Notes under the pieces: model-generated | Told to the model about the DNA's origin: nothing | Databases searched by the model: none | The model's input: only the letters and a program-made list of their open reading frames with translations | Shown: in pieces, positions 1 to 6,253 of the stretch | Numbering within the stretch: the first letter of the stretch is position 1 | Layout of the letters: the number at the start of each line of letters is the position of its first letter | Program-made: the position numbers and the translations under genes | Assembly (NCBI GenBank): GCA_041479965.1 | Contig: JBGOZE010000008.1 | Span: 1-26,753, forward strand | Direction of reading: 5' to 3' | Source: SM23-78 sp041479965 | GTDB lineage: Archaea; Nanobdellota; Nanobdellia; Woesearchaeales; SM23-78 | DNA: 26,753 nucleotides

Positions 1-455
1 TACCTGATGGTGCCTATGAACAAGGTTATCAATCCTCCCAGAAGGAATCCTGTGCCTATCCACTCATTGATAGGATTCTTCTCAGTCGGCAGTATCAGTC
101 CTACAGCTATTGCTATCAGGGCCATCACAGAGGAGACGATGAAAACCACCAGCCTAAATTTCTCCTGGTCTTTCTCCAGGCTCACGTTGCAGTAATCACA
201 ATAAACCCTGGTCGGGCAAGAGCTTCCGTTGTATTCGTACTGGACCATTCCCCCCTTATCGCACTGGATAGGGGCAAGGGAAGTGCAGTTCTCAGGCTGG
301 CCCATCTTCACAGGCTCTGACATGGCATAATATTGCTGGTTGCAGTAATCCTCGTACTTCGGAGAAGGATAGATCGCTTCTATCATGCTCTGAACAAAGA
401 TAGCGTAGAGTATGCCTATGAGAAATATCACCAGAATCTTCCTGACATCAGCCAT
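1..455 (-). CDS. Small membrane protein with Cys-containing extracytoplasmic loop (partial)
   Basis: The reading frame opens at ATG 453-455 and stays open for 151 codons to the window edge, so the C-terminus is missing. The product begins MADVRKILVIFLIGILYAIF, a hydrophobic N-terminal segment (about residues 6-26). A polar loop of about 70 residues follows with six cysteines, including a CxxC (YCDYCN), then two more hydrophobic segments near the edge. This looks like a small integral membrane protein with a possibly disulfide-bonded outer loop. I do not recognise a family. A TATA-like tttttataatg (about 477-487) lies some 27 bases before the ATG, so the mRNA is probably leaderless. Confidence 0.75.
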   Translation of the reverse strand, partial: MADVRKILVIFLIGILYAIFVQSMIEAIYPSPKYEDYCNQQYYAMSEPVKMGQPENCTSLAPIQCDKGGMVQYEYNGSSCPTRVYCDYCNVSLEKDQEKFRLVVFIVSSVMALIAIAVGLILPTEKNPINEWIGTGFLLGGLITLFIGTIR

Positions 456-476
456 AATCAAATAAGTTGATGCTTC

Positions 477-487
477 ATTATAAAAAT
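477..487 (-). promoter_or_regulatory. TATA box of the membrane-protein gene
   Basis: On the minus strand this reads tttttataatg, about 27 bases upstream of the ATG at 455. That is the spacing expected for an archaeal leaderless transcript. Confidence 0.45.
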
Positions 488-507
488 GTATTTATTTATG
501 CGTATTC

Positions 508-535
508 GACGCCACAGCCCCGTTATGAACCGCAG
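508..535 (-). repeat. Partial second copy of the tRNA-Ser 3' end
   Basis: The minus strand repeats the T-loop/acceptor end of the adjacent tRNA-Ser about 73 bases downstream. The 12 bases GGGCTGTGGCGT are identical, and GGTTCA is kept before them, with a few mismatches between. The T-stem would not pair (TGCGG against CGGGG), so this is not a working tRNA. An 8-bp hairpin (AACTGCCA/TGGCAGTT, 541-566) lies between the copies. It may be a tRNA-gene relic or an integration footprint. Confidence 0.5.
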
Positions 536-540
536 AGTAA

Positions 541-566
541 AACTGCCACCATTGCTGATGGCAGTT
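541..566 (-). other. 8-bp hairpin between tRNA-Ser and its partial copy
   Basis: The perfect inverted repeat AACTGCCA / TGGCAGTT encloses a 10-base loop, 17 bases downstream of the tRNA-Ser 3' end. It could be a processing or termination structure, or part of a decayed tRNA arm. No function can be read from the sequence. Confidence 0.4.
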
Positions 567-582
567 GTCCTCCGAAGTCTAA

Positions 583-678
583 CGCCACAGCCCGGATTTG
601 AACCGGGAATCCCTAACGGGACAAGCTCGCCGGAATGATTTTCCAGGCTTGCGCAGTACCGAGTTGTGCCACTGTGGC
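583..678 (-). tRNA. tRNA-Ser (anticodon GGA) with 13-nt intron
   Basis: It folds by eye into a complete type II tRNA. The acceptor stem is GCCACAG/CTGTGGC with discriminator G73, the D stem is GCA/TGC and the anticodon stem is CAAGC/GCTTG. The long variable arm is TCCC-GTTA-GGGA and the T arm is CCGG-based around TTCAAAT. The anticodon stem only pairs if 13 bases (628-640) are removed after position 37, the canonical archaeal intron site. The mature loop is then CTGGAAA, with U33 and anticodon GGA. G73 and the long variable arm agree with serine identity. CCA is not encoded. Mature length is 83 nt. A TATA box precedes it. Confidence 0.93.
628..640 (-). other. tRNA intron with bulge-helix-bulge-like splice sites
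   Basis: The intron AATCATTCCGGCG lies between positions 37 and 38. Its CCGG pairs with CTGG (32-35) to form the 4-bp central helix. The 3' bulge is CG^A and the 5' side AA^A, matching the splicing endonuclease rule of cutting after the second bulge base. The inner helix is almost absent, so this is a relaxed motif. Confidence 0.85.
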
Positions 679-703
679 AAACTTGTTTTGATAATTTTGA
701 TAT

Positions 704-714
704 GTTTATAAAAT
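704..714 (-). promoter_or_regulatory. TATA box of tRNA-Ser
   Basis: The minus strand reads attttataaac, centred about 31 bases before the tRNA 5' end at 678. This is a normal archaeal promoter position. Confidence 0.6.
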
Positions 715-727
715 TGTTGTTTGAGAA

Positions 728-1951
728 TCAGATCTTCTTCGCAGGCTTGAGTATGCTCTCATCATTCTTCCTGTTCTTGTCAGAGCCTTTGAAGCTGAAC
801 AGTTGCGCAGGCCTATGGGCTCCTTCCATCTTGGTCTCTTTCAGTGGAGTGAGCACTCCTATCTCCTTGACTTTCTTCCTGAAATTCCTCTTGTCAAGCT
901 TCTTTCCGAGGATTATCTCGTAAACTTTCTGAAGCTGGCTGAAAGTGAATTTCTCAGGCAGCAATTGGAAAGCAATGTCTGTGTACTCCACTTTGTTCCT
1001 TATCCTGTCAAGAGAATAGCTGAGTATCTGGTTGTGGTCAAAAGCAAGCTTAGGCACTTCGTCCACATCAAACCATCTGGCGTCAGCAGCATCAGTGGCT
1101 GCTTCGAGCTTGAGGTTCTCAGATGATATGAGAGCATAGTATCCTACTGTTATCACTCTTGTTCTTGGGTCTCTCTTAGGCTCTCCAAAAGTGTAGAGCT
1201 GCTCGAGATACACGTCCTTCAATCCAGTCTCTTCCATGAGCTCTCTCTTGGCAGCTTCTTCAAGTGGCTCGTTCATGCCTACGAATCCTCCTGGAATAGC
1301 CCACATGTCCTTGAAAGGCCAGGATTTCCTCTTGATGAGCAATACTTGCAACTCATGTCCTTTGATGGTGAAGATGATTATGTCTACAGTCACAGATGGC
1401 TTCTCATACTTGCCTGCATCATAGGTCTTCTTGCTTTCCTTGTAAGGCCTGAGATATTTGTAGTATTGCTCTATGAACTTGGAGTGGTCAAACGCCAACT
1501 GAGGCAGCTCTCCGTGGTAGAAGTCTTTTATCTGTGAGACATTGAATCCTGGCTTGAGCAGCTCCAGGAATTTTTTCTTCTCAACATGGAGTTGAAGGGC
1601 AAAAACAGTGGTGTTGCCTCCTCGGGAGTCTGTGCCAGAATCATAGGTCCTGACTTGGTGAAGCTCCACTTCCTTGTTAAGGTCGTTGAAGATGATGGTG
1701 TTGGGGAAGCTGGCGAAGTCTCCGCTGACATCAATTCCTAATCTTTGCTTGAGCACCCTGACGACTGCGTTCTGCAGGCTTTCAAAAGGCTCTTGCTTTC
1801 CTCCTGGCAGAGCCCAATAGCCCTGGTAAGGCTCGTGCTTTCTCTTGACGAGAATCAGGTCCTTGTTGTTCAGGTCGAAGATTATGTCTACAGAGTTCAT
1901 CACATTCTCTTCATATGGCTGGAGAGATATTTTCTTTTTTTCCTGAGCCAT
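728..1951 (-). CDS. Double-Nudix, winged-helix NrtR-like regulator / ADP-ribose pyrophosphatase
   Basis: 407 aa with three parts. Nudix domain 1 (about 18-170) has a degenerate Nudix box (51-73): three catalytic glutamates are V66, Q69 and R70, so it is probably inactive. Nudix domain 2 (about 185-325) has an intact box, G222, E228, R236-E237, E240-E241, G243, plus a DPRTRVITVG segment typical of ADP-ribose-type Nudix proteins. Residues 326-388 (LPEKFTFSQLQKVYEIILGK, then LDKRNFRKK) form the winged helix seen in NrtR, the Nudix-derived transcriptional regulator of NAD genes. Most NrtR proteins I know have one, usually degraded, Nudix box; an active box plus an extra dead domain is unusual. 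It ends the NAD gene run, yet has its own TATA box and operator-like palindrome. The ATG at 1951 is probably the leaderless start. Inference: it senses ADP-ribose or NAD and represses the operon and itself. Confidence 0.85.
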   Translation of the reverse strand: MAQEKKKISLQPYEENVMNSVDIIFDLNNKDLILVKRKHEPYQGYWALPGGKQEPFESLQNAVVRVLKQRLGIDVSGDFASFPNTIIFNDLNKEVELHQVRTYDSGTDSRGGNTTVFALQLHVEKKKFLELLKPGFNVSQIKDFYHGELPQLAFDHSKFIEQYYKYLRPYKESKKTYDAGKYEKPSVTVDIIIFTIKGHELQVLLIKRKSWPFKDMWAIPGGFVGMNEPLEEAAKRELMEETGLKDVYLEQLYTFGEPKRDPRTRVITVGYYALISSENLKLEAATDAADARWFDVDEVPKLAFDHNQILSYSLDRIRNKVEYTDIAFQLLPEKFTFSQLQKVYEIILGKKLDKRNFRKKVKEIGVLTPLKETKMEGAHRPAQLFSFKGSDKNRKNDESILKPAKKI

Positions 1952-1956
1952 GAGTT

Positions 1957-1973
1957 AGTGTATTGGATACAGC
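1957..1973. promoter_or_regulatory. Operator-like palindrome at the NrtR-like gene
   Basis: Plus-strand AGTGTA-TTGGA-TACAGC matches AGTGTA-N5-TACACT in 10 of 12 half-site positions and shares GTTAGTGTA with the perfect copy at 9356-9372. It lies between the TATA box and the start codon, where a bound protein would block initiation. Confidence 0.6.
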
Positions 1974-1985
1974 ATATATAAATCT
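1973..1985 (-). promoter_or_regulatory. TATA box of the NrtR-like gene
   Basis: The minus strand reads gatttatatatgc, centred about 28 bases before the ATG at 1951. It lies inside the 38-base gap after the preceding gene and predicts a leaderless internal transcript. Confidence 0.6.
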
Positions 1986-1989
1986 TTCA

Positions 1990-2901
1990 TTATCTCTCAT
2001 ATTTCTCTGCCATGGCGCTCAGCAGGTTGAGCCCGCTGATGATTGAGTCTCTCTGCATACAGATATCGTCCCCGAACATGAAGGTCTTGTAGCCCATCCT
2101 TAGCAGGTTATCAACATCCCCGATGTCTGAGCATGAAGGCTCAAGAGTCTCTGACAGCGAGCCGAAAATCCTCGAGGCAACAATGGCATCAGAGTCCTTC
2201 CTGATTATCTTCTCAACAGCATCTATTATGTCGTGCGGCATCTTGACTTCCACGAACATGTCTCCTCTGGCAGCCATGAGCCTGGGCATGTCTTTCCACT
2301 CTTTCTCAACATATCCAAGACCTTTTTTTGACTCAATCTTTGCAATGATGTTGGCATCAGTGGCGTATGGGAGCAAAGCCTTAGCATCCTCTGAGCCCTC
2401 GACAAATGATAGCATGAAGTTCTTGACTCCTGCCTTGAGCCCAGCCTCAACATATCTCTTGTCAGTTTCTGTGAGGTAACCTTCAATTGTAAGTGAAGGG
2501 TGGATTATGTTTATGGCCTCTCCTGGCCCAACAACTCTTTTCGGTCCTTCTAGCATGATAAGCCTGTCACCATCCACCTTGAGCACTGTAGCTGCTTCTC
2601 TTCCGTCGCTAAAATAAGCCTTGACAGGAGTTTCGACCTTGATGCTGTGGCTCAGCCTGATCTCAGTGTACGGTGGAACCCAGTATTCCTTCACTCTGAG
2701 CTGCCTGCATTTGAGGTCAATCCAGAGATTCTTGTCTCCAGCATTCCTTGCCTCAGAGTTCAGCTTCCTTAGGAGTTCCTCAAGCGAGCCTTTGGTAGGC
2801 ATCACTGTGTTAAGCCTCAACCCATTGACAATGGGATGCCTTGCGACCTCTTTGATGAAAGGCGCATAGGGCGGTATGGTGACAATGGCTTGTATCTTCA
2901 T
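1990..2901 (-). CDS. Pyruvate-kinase-like barrel protein lacking the C-terminal domain
   Basis: 303 aa, against about 470 for pyruvate kinase. The order of pyruvate kinase motifs is recognisable: an N-terminal strand and GLRLNT (28-32; MRLNxSHG in the enzyme), DLK (62-64), a small B-domain-like insert (about 90-135), LTETDKRYVEAGLKAGV (143-159), LSFVEGSEDA (164-173), AKIES (187-191, with the family Lys and Glu) and ARGD (211-214, with the metal-binding Asp). The later ATQMLESM region is replaced by VASRIFGSL, and the C-terminal regulatory domain is absent. Lys188, Glu190 and Asp214 survive, so metal and phosphoenolpyruvate-type chemistry is possible, but the substrate is unknown. The ATG overlaps the stop of the upstream 115-aa gene by four bases, implying translational coupling. 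I would not call it pyruvate kinase. Confidence 0.7.
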   Translation of the reverse strand: MKIQAIVTIPPYAPFIKEVARHPIVNGLRLNTVMPTKGSLEELLRKLNSEARNAGDKNLWIDLKCRQLRVKEYWVPPYTEIRLSHSIKVETPVKAYFSDGREAATVLKVDGDRLIMLEGPKRVVGPGEAINIIHPSLTIEGYLTETDKRYVEAGLKAGVKNFMLSFVEGSEDAKALLPYATDANIIAKIESKKGLGYVEKEWKDMPRLMAARGDMFVEVKMPHDIIDAVEKIIRKDSDAIVASRIFGSLSETLEPSCSDIGDVDNLLRMGYKTFMFGDDICMQRDSIISGLNLLSAMAEKYER

Positions 2902-3245
2902 ATTGCTTCACCTCCTTTGACTAGTTCATAGACTTCTTTTTTTTCAGGCACTTTCTTTCCATCCACATATAATCTGTCTTCTCTCCACCCTGTCAAGCCA
3001 CAAGGAGCTGCATTTTGTGTTGCAGCTCTTGCAGAAAGATACCTTGCTACTACAGGATTTTCTGGAGTTGGCAGCTTTATCGCTGCTGCGAACAATCCGC
3101 AAGGATGCTTATAGCTTTTCACGATTTTTTCTAATGCGCTCATCGGGTCTGATGATTCTGTGAAGCCAGAATCTGTGTCAGAGAAAAAAGGGGCTGCGTT
3201 GCTATTAGTCATCCATTGGTAAACTTTCTTTTGACTTTTTTTCAT
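2898..3245 (-). CDS. Orphan 115-aa protein in the NAD operon
   Basis: Starts at ATG 3245 with a strong ribosome site (AGGAGGTG, 5 bases away), 11 bases after the vWA gene ends. It overlaps the next gene by four bases, so it is clearly expressed with the operon. The product is soluble, with no signal peptide or membrane segment. The N-terminal 30 residues are polar (Lys/Ser/Asp-rich). The core from about residue 36 (LEKIVKSYKHPCGLFAAAIK) to 90 has two Cys in similar PCGL contexts (PCGLF and PCGLT), and a WREDRLYVDGK segment follows. I do not recognise a family. Its place between a vWA protein and a pyruvate-kinase-like protein suggests an adaptor or small enzyme, without proof. Confidence 0.8.
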   Translation of the reverse strand: MKKSQKKVYQWMTNSNAAPFFSDTDSGFTESSDPMSALEKIVKSYKHPCGLFAAAIKLPTPENPVVARYLSARAATQNAAPCGLTGWREDRLYVDGKKVPEKKEVYELVKGGEAI

Positions 3246-3256
3246 CTGTTCACCTC

Positions 3257-4237
3257 CTAGTCTAATCTCTTGCTTTCTTTGCCGCTGCCTGCATCAAGAA
3301 GTTTTGATGCCCTGGTTATGGGCGCATTCGGGTCAACTGGCAGGTACCTGATGGATTTCATCACCAGCTTCACGTCAGTGTCGTCGTGCCTTGCTGATAT
3401 GCTCTTGTGGAAGTCACCGAACTTGCCCCAATGCCTTGCGACAATGGCCATGCCGACATCCACTGCCCTTTCCATGCTCGGAAGCTCTATGACCCTCTGC
3501 TTTCCCAAAGCATCAGACCATTTATCTCTGACTTCCTTGGTGGTTGCTTCGTCATCTCCTCCTCCATAGGGCTTTTGCAGGTAGAACAGGTTGAACTTCT
3601 GCAGCAATGATTTCCATATCTTGTTGGAATCAATAGGTGATTCTGGCCTGTCTCCCATGTAATGCTCCACCTGGCTAGGATTGACCTCGTCATAGTATTG
3701 CTCGTCCCCAAATATGAGCAAGAAAGGGTTCTTTGCCTTTGGCAATTTGCAATGGTTGAGGATGTAGTAGCCAAATAATTCATAGGTCTCCTTTATCTGG
3801 CCTCCTCCTCTGCCTTCAGGATAAAGGGCTTTGATATGCTCTTCAAGGTCAACTCCTTTTCCAAAATTGTTTATCTGCAGCGGGTATGAATCGCAGTTGG
3901 CGTCTCCAATCGCTGCAAAGCAGACCTCCATGTCAGGCCTGTACTGCGAGAGCGTCTGGTAGAGCAAGGGAAGCCTGTCAAAGATTTCCCTAGGCCAACT
4001 TGCCATTGAGCCTGTCACATCAACTGCCACGATGAGCGGGTTCTCGCTCTCGCTCAATATTTCCTTGCTGCCTGTGTGCACCAGCTTGGAATTGGGCTTG
4101 CTCCCCATTGTATAATGCCTTCCTCCCTTTGATGCTGACGCTGATGCCAGCGAATCCAGGTATGCTTTTTTTGCAGAGTCATACTTGTATCCGCCTGGCT
4201 TTTTCCAATCACTTGTTCCTCCTCCCCAACTGTACAT
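3257..4237 (-). CDS. von Willebrand factor A (MIDAS) domain protein
   Basis: 326 aa from the ATG at 4237, chosen because GGAGG (4248-4252) lies 10 bases before it; the frame extends to a TTG at 4288 with a weaker site. In the longer numbering, the MIDAS motif is D90-V-T92-G-S94 after a hydrophobic strand (PLIVAVDVTGSM). A GDxNCDSYPLQ segment and FLLIFGDEQYYDE strand follow, as expected for a vWA fold. No transmembrane segment is visible and the N-terminus is Gly/Ser/Lys-rich, so it is probably cytoplasmic. vWA domains usually hold metal-dependent protein contacts. It directly follows a protein kinase gene; vWA/kinase pairs occur in TerY-type phosphorelays, though the phosphatase partner of those is not present here. 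Confidence 0.85.
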   Translation of the reverse strand: MYSWGGGTSDWKKPGGYKYDSAKKAYLDSLASASASKGGRHYTMGSKPNSKLVHTGSKEILSESENPLIVAVDVTGSMASWPREIFDRLPLLYQTLSQYRPDMEVCFAAIGDANCDSYPLQINNFGKGVDLEEHIKALYPEGRGGGQIKETYELFGYYILNHCKLPKAKNPFLLIFGDEQYYDEVNPSQVEHYMGDRPESPIDSNKIWKSLLQKFNLFYLQKPYGGGDDEATTKEVRDKWSDALGKQRVIELPSMERAVDVGMAIVARHWGKFGDFHKSISARHDDTDVKLVMKSIRYLPVDPNAPITRASKLLDAGSGKESKRLD

Positions 4238-4315
4238 TTTACATCTGCCTCCAGAGCTATCGCTAGCTCCAATTTTTTTTCTATTCAATTCCGGCTCTTA
4301 CCCGATATTTTCAAA

Positions 4316-5110
4316 TCACTTAGGCATGCTTGTTTTTGAATAAGCTTCTGTGCGGCGCCTGCCAAAAACCTGCTGCCTGACATCTGAAAGCCTTTGCACT
4401 AAATTATCCTTTTCCCAACTAGGCCTTTCCATTGGGTCATATCTTAGCAGTGCATTGCAAAAGTCTTGTATCTGCGACGGAACATCATCTGGAATGGATT
4501 TGATGATAGGATTGCCGCCCAGAGCATAGAGCATGGTGATGCCTACGCCATAAAGGTCTGTCTCAGGGATTGGCGGCTTGCCTTCAAGCAGCTCTGGAGC
4601 TGCGAATGCCTCTGTGAATCCAATGGGCTTGCTTTTCCTGTTAGGGTTGGTGATGGCCAGCCCAAAATCAATGAGCTTGATGTCATGCTTCTTGGCTTCG
4701 ACGATGAGATTGCCAGGCTTGATGTCGCCGTGGATCACGCCATTGTAATGGCAGTAATACACTGCCTCGAGCAGGCGCTCAGTTATCCAGCAAGTGTCCT
4801 CATAGTGCATCCTCGTGTTTTTTGGTATTATGTCCTGGAGGCTCATGCCGTCAATATAGTTCATCACCATCAATCCTCCGCCGTCCTTGGTCTTGAAAAA
4901 GTCCTTGACAGTCGGTATTGAGTGATGGTCATTCAGCTTCCAGAGAATCTTGGCTTCCTGCCTGAGCAGCTCAGTATACTCTTCTGTTGATATCTTGCAC
5001 TGCTTTATGCAGGCTAGCTCCTCGAGCACTGTGTGCTCTGCCTGGTAAATCCTGGCAAATCCTCCTTCGCTAATCATTTTCAAAATCTTGTAGTTGCCTA
5101 TGGTTGCCAT
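4316..5110 (-). CDS. Hanks-type Ser/Thr protein kinase
   Basis: 264 aa, essentially a bare kinase domain. Visible elements in order: the glycine loop SEGGFARIY (14-22), the ATP lysine K36, the helix-C glutamate E52, the catalytic loop HGDIKPGN (127-134; HGD instead of HRD, with D129, K131 and N134 kept), DFG (148-150), APE (171-173) and the helix-F Asp in DLYGVG (185-190). The HGD form suggests activity without the usual HRD-arginine activation-loop control, though activity itself looks intact. No membrane anchor or sensor domain is present, so it is a soluble kinase. The ATG at 5110 has AAGGAGGG upstream and the gene starts 12 bases after the adenylyltransferase stop. Likely substrates are operon neighbours, such as the vWA protein; this is inference. 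Confidence 0.93.
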   Translation of the reverse strand: MATIGNYKILKMISEGGFARIYQAEHTVLEELACIKQCKISTEEYTELLRQEAKILWKLNDHHSIPTVKDFFKTKDGGGLMVMNYIDGMSLQDIIPKNTRMHYEDTCWITERLLEAVYYCHYNGVIHGDIKPGNLIVEAKKHDIKLIDFGLAITNPNRKSKPIGFTEAFAAPELLEGKPPIPETDLYGVGITMLYALGGNPIIKSIPDDVPSQIQDFCNALLRYDPMERPSWEKDNLVQRLSDVRQQVFGRRRTEAYSKTSMPK

Positions 5111-5122
5111 TTTTATCCCTCC

Positions 5123-5755
5123 TTATCTCTCCTGAGCGTGCATTTTTTCATGCTCTGAACCTTCAGAAAGACTATATTCTTGGCTTGCAAGGCTCAGGGT
5201 TTCAAGCCCGTACTCTTGCCTGAACCTCTTGAGCAGGTTGTTGCTCTCAATATAGACTGAAACTGCTTTTGGCATATACAGCTTCCAATTGTCTCCACCT
5301 CTAGCCATCTCTATGCGCACAGTGGTTGCGCGCATCCTCAGCCATTTTTCTTTAGGGATGAGCTCGCTAGGATGGAGTATGTTGTAATGAGGGCTGAGCA
5401 AGTTTTGGACATAGGGATTGCTGGATACAAAAGCATCAAGATTGCCATATTGGCTAAATATTTCTTCAGCCCATCTCTTGCCATCCCTGTACTGCGTCAT
5501 ATGGCCGAAATCAGGTATGAACAGAAAAGAGTAATTAGAATTGTTCTCAGAGAGAAAAACATCAATCATGTGCTGGGATTCATGGGCTGTGAATGGGTTG
5601 CGCAGGTTGTACTTGTTAGAGCTTCCAATGCCTATCTTGACATGCTCAGATGACTGGCACAAGGCCTCAAGCATGGTCGCAGCTCCATTGTGCAACGGCT
5701 TGAACCTGCCGATCACTCCTAATGTGCTGTACTTTTTTGTCTTTGGCACGCTCAT
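5123..5755 (-). CDS. NMN/NaMN adenylyltransferase-like protein (NadM family, altered HxGH)
   Basis: 210 aa. The fold is that of the archaeal NadM family: GRFKPLHNGA (16-25), GIGSSNKYN and NPFTAHE (42-59), a VSSNPYVQNLL segment (110-120) resembling the archaeal VxxNNPL motif, and RATTVRIEM (142-150), equivalent to ISxTxxR. It would transfer AMP from ATP to nicotinate or nicotinamide mononucleotide, the step between PncB and NadE, both encoded in the same operon. Oddity: the signature HxGH reads H22-N-G-A25, so the second His is lost; it may be slow, use another residue, or act differently. The start overlaps the Nudix stop by four bases, recalling NadM-Nudix fusion proteins in bacteria. The C-terminal 25 residues are a polar tail. 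Confidence 0.8.
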   Translation of the reverse strand: MSVPKTKKYSTLGVIGRFKPLHNGAATMLEALCQSSEHVKIGIGSSNKYNLRNPFTAHESQHMIDVFLSENNSNYSFLFIPDFGHMTQYRDGKRWAEEIFSQYGNLDAFVSSNPYVQNLLSPHYNILHPSELIPKEKWLRMRATTVRIEMARGGDNWKLYMPKAVSVYIESNNLLKRFRQEYGLETLSLASQEYSLSEGSEHEKMHAQER

Positions 5756-6234
5756 GGGTGATACACTCCTTTGTGTTTCAAGTATTTCCTTAATGTCTTG
5801 GCATGATCAAATACCATCTGGTCATGCTCAATCAAGCTGATTATCTCAGGGATAGAATATAGCTCTGCGCTCTTTGCATCATCTCCCGCTCTGAGCATTC
5901 CTTTTCCCTTGGCGATATAGGTGTTGCTGATCACATGGGCGCGAGGGTCCCTTTCTGGCTGGGAATGGACGCACAAGGGCTGCTCAGGATTCTGTATCAT
6001 GACATCAAGACCAGTCTCCTCCTTGGCTTCCTTTATCGCGTTCTGCTCCAGGGTAAGGCCTATTTCAGCCATGCCTCCAGGCAAAGCTATTCCGTAAGGA
6101 GGATTTTTTCTAGTGATTAGAACTATGCCTTGTTTTTTTCCGTTATCATATTCGATGATTATGTCTGTGGCTGAGTAAGGGCGGCGTGGCTGCCAGGTTT
6201 TCTCTTGATATTCCTTGTATTTTTCATTGCTCAT
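5752..6234 (-). CDS. Nudix hydrolase, ADP-ribose pyrophosphatase-like
   Basis: 160 aa from ATG 6234, preferred because GGAG (6244-6247) sits 9 bases before it; an in-frame ATG at 6261 would overlap nadE by 8 bases and is also possible. In the long numbering, the Nudix box starts at G63 and ends EAKEETGL (78-85), keeping E78, E81 and E82. The usual Glu after GX5 is Leu69 and Arg is Lys77, so the motif is slightly altered. DPRAHVISNTY is typical of ADP-ribose-type members. Such an enzyme would split ADP-ribose or NAD-related dinucleotides, or clean up damaged ones. It lies between NAD synthetase and the adenylyltransferase, with a 4-base overlap to the latter. Confidence 0.85.
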   Translation of the reverse strand: MSNEKYKEYQEKTWQPRRPYSATDIIIEYDNGKKQGIVLITRKNPPYGIALPGGMAEIGLTLEQNAIKEAKEETGLDVMIQNPEQPLCVHSQPERDPRAHVISNTYIAKGKGMLRAGDDAKSAELYSIPEIISLIEHDQMVFDHAKTLRKYLKHKGVYHP

Positions 6235-6253
6235 TATCATCAACTCCTTTTTT

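Noticed and set aside
508..582. A second complete tRNA downstream of tRNA-Ser
   Set aside because: The T-stem does not pair and no matching 5' acceptor half is present, so only a partial copy is reported.
1990..2901. True pyruvate kinase
   Set aside because: It is about 170 residues short, lacks the C-terminal domain and has altered late active-site motifs.
4466..4921. Plus-strand 151-aa frame
   Set aside because: It is antisense to the protein kinase catalytic region, whose motifs are clear; no start signals.
5768..5790. TACACT...GTGTTT near the Nudix stop, similar to the operator halves
   Set aside because: Half-sites are reversed relative to the operator pattern and the spacing differs; it is inside the Nudix coding sequence.
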